Program-made: the position numbers and the translations under genes
Assembly: GCA_042088665.1 (NCBI GenBank)
Contig: JBELMB010000032.1
Coordinates: 1 to 40,276, forward strand
DNA from: JBELMB01 sp042088665
Lineage (GTDB): Bacteria; Pseudomonadota; Alphaproteobacteria; Rhodobacterales; Rhodobacteraceae
DNA length: 40,276 bases
Direction of reading: 5' to 3'
Shown here: one piece after another, positions 14,541-21,722 of the stretch
How the letters are laid out: every line of letters begins with the position of its first letter
Numbering within the stretch: the first letter of the stretch is position 1
Notes under the pieces: model-generated
What the model was told of the DNA's origin: nothing
Databases searched by the model: none
What the model saw: only the letters and a program-made list of their open reading frames with translations

Positions 14541-14590
14541 ACTTTAGGCGCCCAAAAGCGGATGCGTCAATCAGCAGGAGAGCGAGAGAG

Positions 14591-14782
14591 ATGAGCGACG
14601 AGTTCAACATGTCGATGCGAAAGTTCCTCAAGCAGGTCGGCGTCACCTCGCAGCAGGCCATCGAAGAGGCCATGCGCGGCACCGAGACCGGCGGCAAAAG
14701 CTATGCCGTCAAGGCAGTGATCACCATCGAAGAGCTCGGGATGACCCATGAGGTCGCGGGCGAGATCAAAGGGCAGGACTGA
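14591..14782 (+). CDS. DUF6494 family small protein
   Basis: The 63-residue protein reads MSDEFNMSMRKFLKQVGVTS and then AVKAVITIEELGMTHEVAGEIK. This fits DUF6494, a family of small alphaproteobacterial proteins of unknown function. A GGAGAG ribosome site precedes the ATG. It is the first gene of a plus-strand operon; the next gene starts three bases after its stop. Association with Mrp, a ligase-like protein, DUF6505 and a kinase beside formate dehydrogenase suggests a maturation or regulatory role, but nothing catalytic is visible. Confidence 0.75.
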   Translation: MSDEFNMSMRKFLKQVGVTSQQAIEEAMRGTETGGKSYAVKAVITIEELGMTHEVAGEIKGQD

Positions 14783-14785
14783 CCG

Positions 14786-15872
14786 GTGGCGGCGAGCAGG
14801 GAAGCAGTTCTCGAGGCGCTGAAGGGCATCTCTGATCCGGTCGCCGGGGGGGATATCGTCGCCAGCGGCGTGATGCGCGCGTTGAACGTCGAAGCGTCCG
14901 GGGCCGTGCGTTTCGTCATGGAGATCCCGCCAAGTGCGGCGGAGGCTTATGGCGCGGTCAAGGCCGAAGCCGAGGCCGTGCTGAACGCGCTGGATGGGGT
15001 GGCCTCGGTCGCCATTGTCCTGACGGGGCATTCTGAAAAGGCCCCGCCGGAATTGCGNNNNNNNNNNGGAATTGCGTCCGCAGAAAAAGGCAGAGCCAAA
15101 GGGACCCCAGCGGATCCCCGGCGTCGCGCATATCGTGGCGATTGCCAGCGGCAAGGGCGGTGTGGGCAAATCCACCGTTTCCGCCAATATCGCCTGCGCG
15201 CTGGCGCAACAGGGGCGGCGCGTCGGGCTGTTGGATGCGGATGTCTACGGGCCATCGCAGCCGCGCATGCTGGGTATCTCGGGGCGGCCTGCTTCGCCGG
15301 ATGGCAAGACCATCCTGCCGATGCGCAATCACGGTGTCACCATGATGTCCATTGGTCTGATGACCAACGAAGACCAGGCCGTGGTCTGGCGCGGACCCAT
15401 GCTGATGGGCGCGCTTCAGCAGATGATGACGCAGGTGCAATGGGGCGCTCTGGATGTGCTGTTGGTGGACCTGCCGCCCGGCACCGGCGACGTGCAGATG
15501 ACGCTCAGCCAGAAGGCGCATGTGGACGGGGCGGTCATCGTCTCCACGCCGCAGGACGTGGCGCTGATGGATGCGCGCAAGGGGATCGACATGTTCCAGC
15601 AGCTGAACGTGCCCATCCTTGGCATGATCGAGAACATGTCGACGCATGTCTGCTCCAACTGCGGGCACGAAGAGCACGTCTTTGGCCATGGTGGCGTCGC
15701 GGCAGAGGCGGCCAAGCTTGGCGTCCCGCTTTTGGCCGAAGTGCCGTTGGACCTTCAGATCCGGCTTGCGGCGGATGGTGGCGCACCGATCACGGTCAGC
15801 GCACCGGACAGCGCGCAGGCGCAGGCCTTTCATGACGTGGCCAAAGCACTGGTGGCCAAGGGGGTGGCATGA
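14786..15872 (+). CDS. apbC: Mrp/ApbC iron-sulfur cluster carrier ATPase (interrupted by an assembly gap)
   Basis: The gene begins at a GTG (14786) and encodes an N-terminal MIP18/DUF59-like domain, then a P-loop ATPase with the deviant Walker A SGKGGVGKS, LLDADVYGPSQPRML, DLPPGTGDVQ and the CSNC pair that binds a bridging [4Fe-4S] cluster. Such proteins transfer iron-sulfur clusters to apo-enzymes in the cytoplasm. As deposited, the frame is broken by ten N at 15058-15067. The bases GGAATTGCG stand on both sides of the N run, and collapsing this 19-base excess restores one frame (APPELRPQKKAEP) and gives a normal 355-residue protein. I therefore treat the gene as intact. The start of the next gene overlaps its stop (ATGA). 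Its likely clients here are the iron-sulfur subunits of formate dehydrogenase. Confidence 0.92.
15049..15076. other. Assembly gap with duplicated 9-base flanks
   Basis: Ten N (15058-15067) are flanked on both sides by GGAATTGCG. This is what results when two overlapping contig ends are joined with a fixed-length gap instead of being merged. Removing one flank and the N run restores the reading frame of the Mrp gene. Confidence 0.92.
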
Positions 15873-16576
15873 GCGATGTGCCTCTGACCTTCCCGCCCGC
15901 GATGCAGGGCGTGGCGGTCAGCGACGATCCTTTCGACACCGCTGTCATGCGCGCGATCAAGGGCATTGACGCGGGCCACCTGTGTTATCGGCTGGCGGCG
16001 GACCGTATTGGTGCGGCGCTTGTCTTTGCGCCCGAAGTGCCTCTGGGAGAGGCGATGGCCATGCTGCCGCTCTGCGGCGTCGGTTTTCAGAACGCCTTGG
16101 GTGCGCTTGCCCCGCCAGAGGTGGCGGTGCACCTGACATGGCAAGGGGGCATCAAGGTCAATGGCGCGTCCTGCGGTGGCATGCGCGCCGCGGCAGAGAC
16201 AACGGAGCCGGAGGCAGAGCCGCTCTGGCTTGTTGTCGGGTTCGAATTGCCGATCCTGATGCCCATGGACGACACCGGTCTGACGCCGGACCAGACGGCC
16301 CTGCACGCCGAAGGCTGTGCCGAAGTGGACCCCGGCCTGCTGATCGAGGCCTGGGCCCGGCACAGTCTGAACTGGATCGCGCGCTGGGAAGACGAAGGCG
16401 TCAAGCCGCTGCACGCCGAATGGCGCGGGCTGGCCCATGGCATTGGCGAAGAGACCACGCAGGCCGGGCACAGCGGCACCTTCCTCGGTGTCGACGAACG
16501 CTTTGGCATGCTTTTACGTGACGAGACGACCACTCACCTGATCCCGCTGACAGCTCTCTTGGAGGTGCCCACATGA
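15869..16576 (+). CDS. Biotin/lipoate-ligase-like protein (DUF4444 type)
   Basis: The 235-residue protein matches a subgroup of biotin/lipoate protein ligase-fold proteins with a C-terminal DUF4444 domain. Visible blocks are FQNALGALAPPEVAVHLTW, IKVNGASCGGMRAA (the ligase-fold lysine-containing strand), WLVVGFELPI, LNWIARWEDEG and a C-terminal beta-rich FLGVDERFGMLLRD. Typical ligases use a lysine in this region to hold the acyl-adenylate; here IKVNG retains one. It overlaps both neighbours by ATGA junctions. Its substrate is unknown. Its presence in a formate dehydrogenase locus is unexpected, because no biotin- or lipoate-carrying protein is encoded nearby. Confidence 0.7.
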   Translation: MSDVPLTFPPAMQGVAVSDDPFDTAVMRAIKGIDAGHLCYRLAADRIGAALVFAPEVPLGEAMAMLPLCGVGFQNALGALAPPEVAVHLTWQGGIKVNGASCGGMRAAAETTEPEAEPLWLVVGFELPILMPMDDTGLTPDQTALHAEGCAEVDPGLLIEAWARHSLNWIARWEDEGVKPLHAEWRGLAHGIGEETTQAGHSGTFLGVDERFGMLLRDETTTHLIPLTALLEVPT

Positions 16577-17052
16577 AACTGGCCCGTGCCATTCATTTTG
16601 ACGAAAGTGACCAACACGTCTTTGCCAGCCCGGCCCGGACGGGAGAGTGGTGCATCTCTGGTGGCTTCGAGTTCTCCAACTGGACCGAGGCCGACCTCGT
16701 GGGCAAGGCGCGGCAGGCCTTTGCCAACGGCTGGATGGGGCTTGAGACCAGTGGCCGCGTCACCTTTGTTGCGGTGACGCAGATCGAAGGGGGCGAGGTC
16801 GCGACCCTGACCGACATCCTTGCGCAGCACTTTGTCACCTATTACGGCGCGCCTTCGCTTGAGGCGGCGCGGCCTGTGGCAGCAGAGGAGCTGTCACAAA
16901 TGGCGGAACTGTGCGAGGATCACGCGCCCAACACCCTGCTGACCGTCGCACGTGAATTGACCGAAGCCGGTGTGCGCGAGGCCTTTCGCGCGATCGAGGC
17001 GCAGGAGGCGGGGCTTGAACAATTCGCCATCCACGGCGACATCGACTCGTAG
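16573..17052 (+). CDS. DUF6505 family protein
   Basis: The 159-residue soluble protein begins MKLARAIHFDESDQHVFASP and contains WCISGGFEFSNW and LETSGRVTFVAV; I place it in DUF6505, a family without known function. No signal peptide, membrane span or metal-binding cluster is evident. Translational coupling to the ligase-like gene (ATGA overlap) implies the two products act together in fixed ratio. The family name is from memory of its typical neighbourhood and should be treated as moderately certain. Confidence 0.65.
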   Translation: MKLARAIHFDESDQHVFASPARTGEWCISGGFEFSNWTEADLVGKARQAFANGWMGLETSGRVTFVAVTQIEGGEVATLTDILAQHFVTYYGAPSLEAARPVAAEELSQMAELCEDHAPNTLLTVARELTEAGVREAFRAIEAQEAGLEQFAIHGDIDS

Positions 17053-17187
17053 CGAAGCCCGGGTCAGGGCGATTTGGCCGAAGGCTCGGATCGGGGGAGT
17101 CCCGCGGGACGCCGGGATCCCGGATCTTCATGCGAAATCCGCGGGCCAAACCGGTGGGTCAATGCTCCGGGACGGAGGACTAGGTCA

Positions 17188-17262
17188 ATGACCAGGGGCC
17201 GCAGGGCTTGGCAAGAACCGAAAGCAGGCATCCGGGCCCGTGGACAGGGCGTTGCCGGATGA
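17188..17262 (+). CDS. Possible 24-residue leader peptide coupled to the histidine kinase
   Basis: A short frame begins at an ATG with a better ribosome site (GGAGGA) than the kinase gene itself and stops at a TGA that overlaps the kinase ATG (ATGA). The product begins MTRGRRAWQEPKAGIRARGQ and is strongly basic. The arrangement would make kinase translation depend on passage through the leader. The sequence has no family resemblance, so it may function only as a translated leader, or be a coincidence. Confidence 0.4.
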   Translation: MTRGRRAWQEPKAGIRARGQGVAG

Positions 17263-19211
17263 AGGTTCTGGGCGCACGGATCGCGATGACATCGGTCCGC
17301 CTGCGCCTGCTCGTTCTGGCACTGGCGCCGCTGGTGGTGCTGATGCCGCTGCTGTTGCTGGTGGGCATGGCCCGCTGGACGGCCGACTACGACCGGCTGC
17401 TGATCGCCAACGTGGAAAGCGATTTGCGCATCGCAGAGCAATATCTGGCGCGCATCATGGTGGGCACCGGCGACGACCTGACAGCGGTGGCGGGCTCTGC
17501 CGAGTTTGCGCAGGCGCTGGCGCAGAACGGCGAAGACGAGGCGCAGTTCTTCCAGCACAAGCGCGCCGCACTGGAACTGGATTTCCTTTATTACCTGCCC
17601 AAGGATGACGCGTTGGAGGCCGGGGCAACCTGGCCGGTGATCACCGCCGGTCTGAACGGGCAGGCGCGCACGGAAATCGACGTCTTTTCAGGCAAGGACC
17701 TTGAGGTTTTCCCCGGCGCGCTGCACCTGCGTGCCCGCATCGACCTGATCGAGACCGAGGCCGCCGTGCCCACGGACCGCCGGGTCGAAGACCGTGGAAT
17801 GGTCGTCCATGCGGCAGCGCCCGTCGATCTGCCCGGTCACGAAGGCGTGCTGGTCGGGGGGATCCTGCTGAATCGCAATCTTGATTTCATCGATACGATC
17901 AACGCGCTGGTCTACCTGAACGCGGTGACCGGTGGCGACCGACAGGGCACGGCGACGCTGTTTCTGGACGATGTGCGGGTCTCGACCAATGTGCGGTTCT
18001 TCGAAAATGTGCGCGCGCTGGGCACCCGTGTCTCTGCCGTGGTGCGGGGGGCCGTGCTGGACGAGGGGCGGACCTGGCTGGACCGTGCCTTCGTGGTAAA
18101 CGACTGGTATATCTCGGGCTATCTGCCCATCACCGACAGTTTCGGCGCCCGGGTCGGCATGTTGTACGTCGGTTTCCTCGAAGCGCCCTTTGCCGCCGCG
18201 AAGAATGCCGCGGTCCTCTGGATGCTGGTGGCCTTTGCCGCGGTGCTGGTCGTGTCCGTGCCGGTCTTTTTCTGGCTGGCGCGGGGGATCTTTTCACCGC
18301 TGGAGCGGATGATCCAGACCATGTGGCGCGTCGGTCGCGGCAACCTGTCGGCGCGCAACGGCAATGTCGGTTTCCGCGATGAAATCGGCAAGGTGGCCGG
18401 TCACCTCGACGATCTTCTTGACCAGATTCAGGAACGCGACCGGCTGCTCAACCAGCGCGTCGAGGAACGCACAAAGGAACTGAGCGCAGCGAATGCCAAG
18501 CTGGAACAGACCTACAGGCAACTGGTGCTGAGCGAAAAGCTCGCCTCCATTGGTGAGATCACAGCCGGTGTGGCGCATGAGATCAACAACCCCGTGGCGG
18601 TGATTCAGGGCAATGTGGATGTCATCCGCGAGACGCTGGGCGCAGAGGCTGCGCCGCTCAAGACAGAGCTGGACCTGATCGACGGTCAGATCACGCGCAT
18701 TGCGTCCATCGTGGGCAAGCTCTTGCAGTTCGCGCGCCCGGGGGAGTTTTCCTCCTTTGACGGCTCCATGGATCTGGCGCCGCTGGTGCGCGACTGCCTG
18801 CTGCTGGTGGATCATGTCCTGTCCAAGAGCGACATTGACGTGGTCATGGATTTTGCAGAGGTGCCACCGGTGCGGATCGATCCGGGGGAGATGCAGCAGG
18901 TTGTTGTCAATCTTCTGGTGAACGCGGTGCAGGCGATGGGCACCGAGGGACAGCTGCACCTGAGGCTCGTCGAAGAAGACCGGGAGGGCGTCGCAGGCGT
19001 GGCTCTGACCGTGACGGACAGCGGACAGGGGTTGTCGGACCAGGCCATGGCGCATCTGTTCGATCCGTTCTTCACGACCCGGCTCGGAGAGGGCACCGGG
19101 TTGGGGTTGTCGATCTCGCAGACGCTGATCCAGCGCGCCGAAGGTCTGATAACCGCGCGCAACGCGCCCGAAGGCGGCGCGGTATTCGAGGTCTGGCTGC
19201 CCACGGCGTGA
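17259..19211 (+). CDS. Membrane sensor histidine kinase
   Basis: The 650-residue protein has an N-terminal membrane segment (about 14-37) and a periplasmic Cache-like sensor region of about 280 residues. A second membrane segment (about 317-340) is followed by a HAMP-like linker, a coiled coil, and the kinase core: H-box GVAHEINNP with H440, N-box QQVVVNLLVNAVQAMG, G1 DSGQGL and G2 GEGTGLGLSIS. There is no receiver domain, so it needs a partner. The orphan NtrC-family regulator at 1264-2640, at the other end of the locus, is the best candidate. The sensor domain could read formate or metal status in the periplasm. The ATG at 17259 was chosen because the membrane segment follows closely; an in-frame ATG nine codons later or a TTG upstream are alternatives. 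Confidence 0.9.
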   Translation: MKVLGARIAMTSVRLRLLVLALAPLVVLMPLLLLVGMARWTADYDRLLIANVESDLRIAEQYLARIMVGTGDDLTAVAGSAEFAQALAQNGEDEAQFFQHKRAALELDFLYYLPKDDALEAGATWPVITAGLNGQARTEIDVFSGKDLEVFPGALHLRARIDLIETEAAVPTDRRVEDRGMVVHAAAPVDLPGHEGVLVGGILLNRNLDFIDTINALVYLNAVTGGDRQGTATLFLDDVRVSTNVRFFENVRALGTRVSAVVRGAVLDEGRTWLDRAFVVNDWYISGYLPITDSFGARVGMLYVGFLEAPFAAAKNAAVLWMLVAFAAVLVVSVPVFFWLARGIFSPLERMIQTMWRVGRGNLSARNGNVGFRDEIGKVAGHLDDLLDQIQERDRLLNQRVEERTKELSAANAKLEQTYRQLVLSEKLASIGEITAGVAHEINNPVAVIQGNVDVIRETLGAEAAPLKTELDLIDGQITRIASIVGKLLQFARPGEFSSFDGSMDLAPLVRDCLLLVDHVLSKSDIDVVMDFAEVPPVRIDPGEMQQVVVNLLVNAVQAMGTEGQLHLRLVEEDREGVAGVALTVTDSGQGLSDQAMAHLFDPFFTTRLGEGTGLGLSISQTLIQRAEGLITARNAPEGGAVFEVWLPTA

Positions 19212-19223
19212 CGTGGCCGAAGC

Positions 19224-19252
19224 ACCGGGGTGCCGGTCCTGCGGGGTTTTTT
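19224..19252 (+). terminator. Weak terminator after the histidine kinase gene
   Basis: A 5-bp hairpin (ACCGG / CCGGT, 4-base loop) is followed nine bases later by six T. It is short, but it is the only terminator-like element between the kinase and the puc operon. Confidence 0.35.
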
Positions 19253-19490
19253 GTCCCACCACCAAGAGCGCACGCGTGGCTTGGATCGGGTCCGAAACGG
19301 ATTTGTCAGATTTTCCTTACAGCACGGGTTCACGCGTTTTCCCGCGGCCCAGCTGCGATTGGTGTCACTGGGCTTAACCCCCTTTACCCTTGGTAACCAT
19401 GGGTTTTACGGGGGAATCGTTGAAATCAGGACGAAAATTCCCGCGTCAAGGCGCTTTGCCGGTGGTTTCTGAATCTGCCCTGCAAAAAAC
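19253..19490 (+). other. Upstream non-coding region of the puc operon
   Basis: No credible gene is present here. Around 19377-19420 an imperfect dyad (runs of C and CCC answered by GGG and runs of G) surrounds TTGGTAACCATGGG. It may be a binding site for an architectural or photosynthesis regulator. No other motif could be supported. Confidence 0.3.
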
Positions 19491-19508
19491 TGTCAGGCCA
19501 GATTTACA
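19491..19508 (+). promoter_or_regulatory. PpsR/CrtJ-type operator upstream of pucB
   Basis: TGTCAGGCCAGATTTACA fits the TGT-N12-ACA consensus of the aerobic photosynthesis repressor PpsR/CrtJ. It overlaps a good -10-like hexamer (TACAAT, 19505-19510), as expected of a repressor site. It lies about 145 bases upstream of pucB. Confidence 0.65.
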
Positions 19509-19525
19509 ATTGAAAACGTCATTAA

Positions 19526-19534
19526 TGTCTGACA
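19526..19534 (+). promoter_or_regulatory. Second palindrome in the puc promoter region
   Basis: TGTCTGACA is an odd-length perfect palindrome sharing the TGTC/GACA half-sites of the PpsR-type site 18 bases upstream, but with a one-base spacer. It may be an accessory half-site or belong to a different regulator. Confidence 0.35.
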
Positions 19535-19652
19535 GTCTTGAGTCGGCGGGGGTCCGATCTCTTGAACCATCCGCTTCATGGCGTGTCCCTCCGCCTGATT
19601 TATCTGTGCGGGAGGCCGCTTTCGTCAGTTCTAACTACGGAGGAGATCGGTA

Positions 19653-19808
19653 ATGTCCGACGATCCTGATAAAGTATGGCCAACCGGCCTGACCCTCGGT
19701 GAAGCCGAAGAGGTGCATAGCTACCTCATCGACGGCACCCGCGTGTTTGGCGCAATCGCGCTGATCGCACACTTCCTGGTGGCTGCGTCCACCCCCTGGC
19801 TGGGCTAA
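19653..19808 (+). CDS. pucB: Light-harvesting complex 2 (LH2) beta chain
   Basis: The 51-residue protein is nearly collinear with Rhodobacter LH2 beta: KVWPTGLTLGEAEEVHSYLI, then a single membrane helix with the bacteriochlorophyll-binding histidine at H40 (ALIAHFLVAAS) and the terminal STPWLG. H22 in the AEEVH segment corresponds to the conserved second histidine near the B800 site. A strong GGAGGAG ribosome site precedes the ATG. It pairs with PucA in the intracytoplasmic membrane to form the peripheral antenna. It is first in the operon, 13 bases before pucA, as in other purple bacteria. Confidence 0.95.
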   Translation: MSDDPDKVWPTGLTLGEAEEVHSYLIDGTRVFGAIALIAHFLVAASTPWLG

Positions 19809-19821
19809 GGAGGCATAACCC

Positions 19822-20148
19822 ATGAACAATGCAAAGATGTGGCTTGTTGTGCCCCCCGCCGTTGGCGTTCCGGTGTTCCTTGGCGCCGTTGCTGTTGGCT
19901 CTTTTGCGGTCCACGTGGCCGTGCTGAGCAACACCTCCTGGGTTGCTGATTTCCTTTCCGGCCAGCCGCTTGGCTCCGGTGATATGGAAGAAGCAAACGC
20001 GACCATGATCGCGCCCGACATGGACACAGCGAAAGCCTCTTTCGTGATGCCCGTGGCCGGTGGCCAGGAAGTGACCGTGATCCTGCCCGATGGCACCACG
20101 GCAAAGGCGATCATTCAGCCAAACGACGAGCTTGCCGCCGCGTACTGA
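19822..20148 (+). CDS. pucA: LH2 alpha chain with Phe44-Leu45 and a long C-terminal extension
   Basis: The first 45 residues align without gaps to Rhodobacter sphaeroides PucA: KMWLVVPPAVGVPVFL, then the membrane helix with bacteriochlorophyll ligand H31 (AVHVAVL) and W40. At positions 44 and 45, where B800-850 complexes have Tyr-Tyr or Tyr-Trp that hydrogen-bond the pigments, this protein has Phe-Leu, as in B800-820 complexes. The family is usually about 54-60 residues; this one is 108, with an acidic then beta-like tail (QEVTVILPDGTTAKAI) that would lie on the periplasmic side. Extended alpha chains are known from Rhodovulum sulfidophilum. A GGAGGC ribosome site precedes the ATG. Confidence 0.95.
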   Translation: MNNAKMWLVVPPAVGVPVFLGAVAVGSFAVHVAVLSNTSWVADFLSGQPLGSGDMEEANATMIAPDMDTAKASFVMPVAGGQEVTVILPDGTTAKAIIQPNDELAAAY

Positions 20149-20167
20149 CGTGGCTCTTGCTTGCGAC

Positions 20168-20194
20168 ACCGTCGGCCTGTCACGGGCCGGCGGT
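20168..20194 (+). promoter_or_regulatory. Intercistronic hairpin after pucA
   Basis: ACCGTCGGCC and GGCCGGCGGT form a 10-bp stem (one G-U pair) with a 7-base loop, 20 bases after the pucA stop. No T-run follows. Hairpins here in other purple bacteria protect the abundant antenna mRNA segment from 3' decay. Confidence 0.7.
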
Positions 20195-20221
20195 ATACAA
20201 ATTTGAAAGATTTTGAGACTG

Positions 20222-20248
20222 CCCCGACGCGCAATGCGTGCACCGGGG
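20222..20248 (+). promoter_or_regulatory. Second intercistronic hairpin upstream of pucC
   Basis: GCCCCG pairs with CGGGGC, and inside it ACGC pairs with GCGT, leaving a small 3' bulge. It ends 20 bases before the pucC start, so it may lower pucC translation or act with the first hairpin to set antenna-to-assembly-factor stoichiometry. Confidence 0.5.
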
Positions 20249-20267
20249 CCATGAACGGGCCAGACCC

Positions 20268-21722
20268 ATGTCGTTCAATTACCGAGACGCCGTTTTGCGC
20301 AAGATCGCCGTGATGGCGCCGCGCTACCTGCCCTTTGCGGATGTGGCGACCGAAGAGGTCCCGCTGTTCCGCCTGTTGCGGCTTTCGCTGTTCCAGGTGA
20401 CCGTTGGCATGGCGCTGGTGCTCCTTGTGGGGACATTGAACCGTGTCATGATCGTCGAGTTGCAGGTGCCTGCCTCGCTCGTGGCGGGGATGCTGGCGCT
20501 GCCTTTGCTGTTCGCTCCGTTTCGCACATTGATCGGGTTCAAATCGGACCAGCACGTCTCTGCGCTGGGCTGGCGGCGGGTGCCCTATATCTGGAAGGGC
20601 ACGCTGTACCAGTTCGGCGGCTTTGCGATCATGCCTTTCGCGCTGCTGGTGCTGTCCGGGTATGGCGAGGCCATTGATGCGCCGCGCTGGTGGGGCTTGT
20701 CCTCTGCGGCGCTTGCCTTTCTGCTGGTCGGGGCGGGGTTGCACATGGTGCAGACCGTGGGGCTCGCACTGGCGACGGACCTTGTGAAAGACGAAGACCA
20801 GCCCAAGGTCGTGGGCCTGATGTACGTCATGCTGCTGCTGGGCATGGTGGTCAGCGCGCTTATCTACGGCACATTGCTGGAGACATACACGCCCGGGCGC
20901 CTCGTGCAGGTGATCCAGGGATCCGCGGTGGTGACCATCGGGTTGAACCTGTTTGCAATGTGGAAGCAGGAGTCGCGCGATCGCAATCGCGCCGCCCAGA
21001 TGCAACGCGCGAAGCCCATGGCCTTCAAGGTGGCATGGGCGCAGCTGGTGGCAGCGCCGGGCACGGTGCGCCTGCTGGTCGTGATCGGGCTGGGCACGTT
21101 TGGTTTTGGCATGGCGGATGTCCTGCTGGAACCCTACGGCGGTCAGGCGCTTGGCTTCTCGGTTGCGGAAACGACAAAATTGACGGCGCTTCTGGCGGGC
21201 GGGTCACTGATCGGCTTTGGCATTGCGTCACGTGTGCTTGGCGGTGGGTTCTCTCCCATGGCGCTGGGCCGTATCGGGGCAGGCATCGGTCTGCCCGGTT
21301 TTGCATTCATCATACTTTCCTCCAACAGTCTGGGTGTGCCCTTCTTCCTTGTGGGCACGGTTCTGACGGGTCTGGGCGCGGGGCTTTTTGGCCATGCCAC
21401 CCTGACGGCAACCATCCGCAGCGCGCCGCGCGAACGGATTGGGCTGGCGTTGGGCGCATGGGGCGGGGTGCAAGCCACCTGCGCAGGTCTCGGGGTCGCT
21501 CTGGCGGGCATTGTGCGGGATATTCTGGTGGCATCGCCCGGTCTGGGCGGACTTTCCCCGGAAACGCCCTATAACTTTGTATTCGGGATCGAGATGGTCT
21601 TTCTCGTATTGGCCATTCTCGTCGCGATGCCGGTTGGTCGGGCGTTGGTCCGCCAGTCTGGCAGCCCAGACACGCCCCGCCGCACAGCGGAGCAGCAGAC
21701 CAACCCGTTGGAGGTGTCATGA
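20268..21722 (+). CDS. pucC: PucC-family light-harvesting complex assembly factor
   Basis: The 484-residue membrane protein has about twelve transmembrane segments of the major-facilitator type and the hallmarks of the PucC/LhaA/BCH2 family: LVGTLNRVMIVELQVPASLV, FRTLIGFKSDQH and RRVPYIWKGTLYQFGG. It is needed in other purple bacteria for assembly of the peripheral antenna and is thought to deliver or organise pigments and polypeptides in the membrane. The ATG at 20268 was chosen over an upstream in-frame GTG because family members start with a similar short N-terminus. The ribosome site is weak, matching low expression relative to pucBA. Its stop overlaps the start of the repeat-protein gene. 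Confidence 0.95.
   Translation: MSFNYRDAVLRKIAVMAPRYLPFADVATEEVPLFRLLRLSLFQVTVGMALVLLVGTLNRVMIVELQVPASLVAGMLALPLLFAPFRTLIGFKSDQHVSALGWRRVPYIWKGTLYQFGGFAIMPFALLVLSGYGEAIDAPRWWGLSSAALAFLLVGAGLHMVQTVGLALATDLVKDEDQPKVVGLMYVMLLLGMVVSALIYGTLLETYTPGRLVQVIQGSAVVTIGLNLFAMWKQESRDRNRAAQMQRAKPMAFKVAWAQLVAAPGTVRLLVVIGLGTFGFGMADVLLEPYGGQALGFSVAETTKLTALLAGGSLIGFGIASRVLGGGFSPMALGRIGAGIGLPGFAFIILSSNSLGVPFFLVGTVLTGLGAGLFGHATLTATIRSAPRERIGLALGAWGGVQATCAGLGVALAGIVRDILVASPGLGGLSPETPYNFVFGIEMVFLVLAILVAMPVGRALVRQSGSPDTPRRTAEQQTNPLEVS

Noticed and set aside
14786..15835. Continuation of the GTG-start frame straight through the N run as a 349-residue protein
   Set aside because: After the gap that frame reads as non-conserved sequence, while the neighbouring frame holds the Mrp ATPase. 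The frame difference comes from the 19-base assembly excess.
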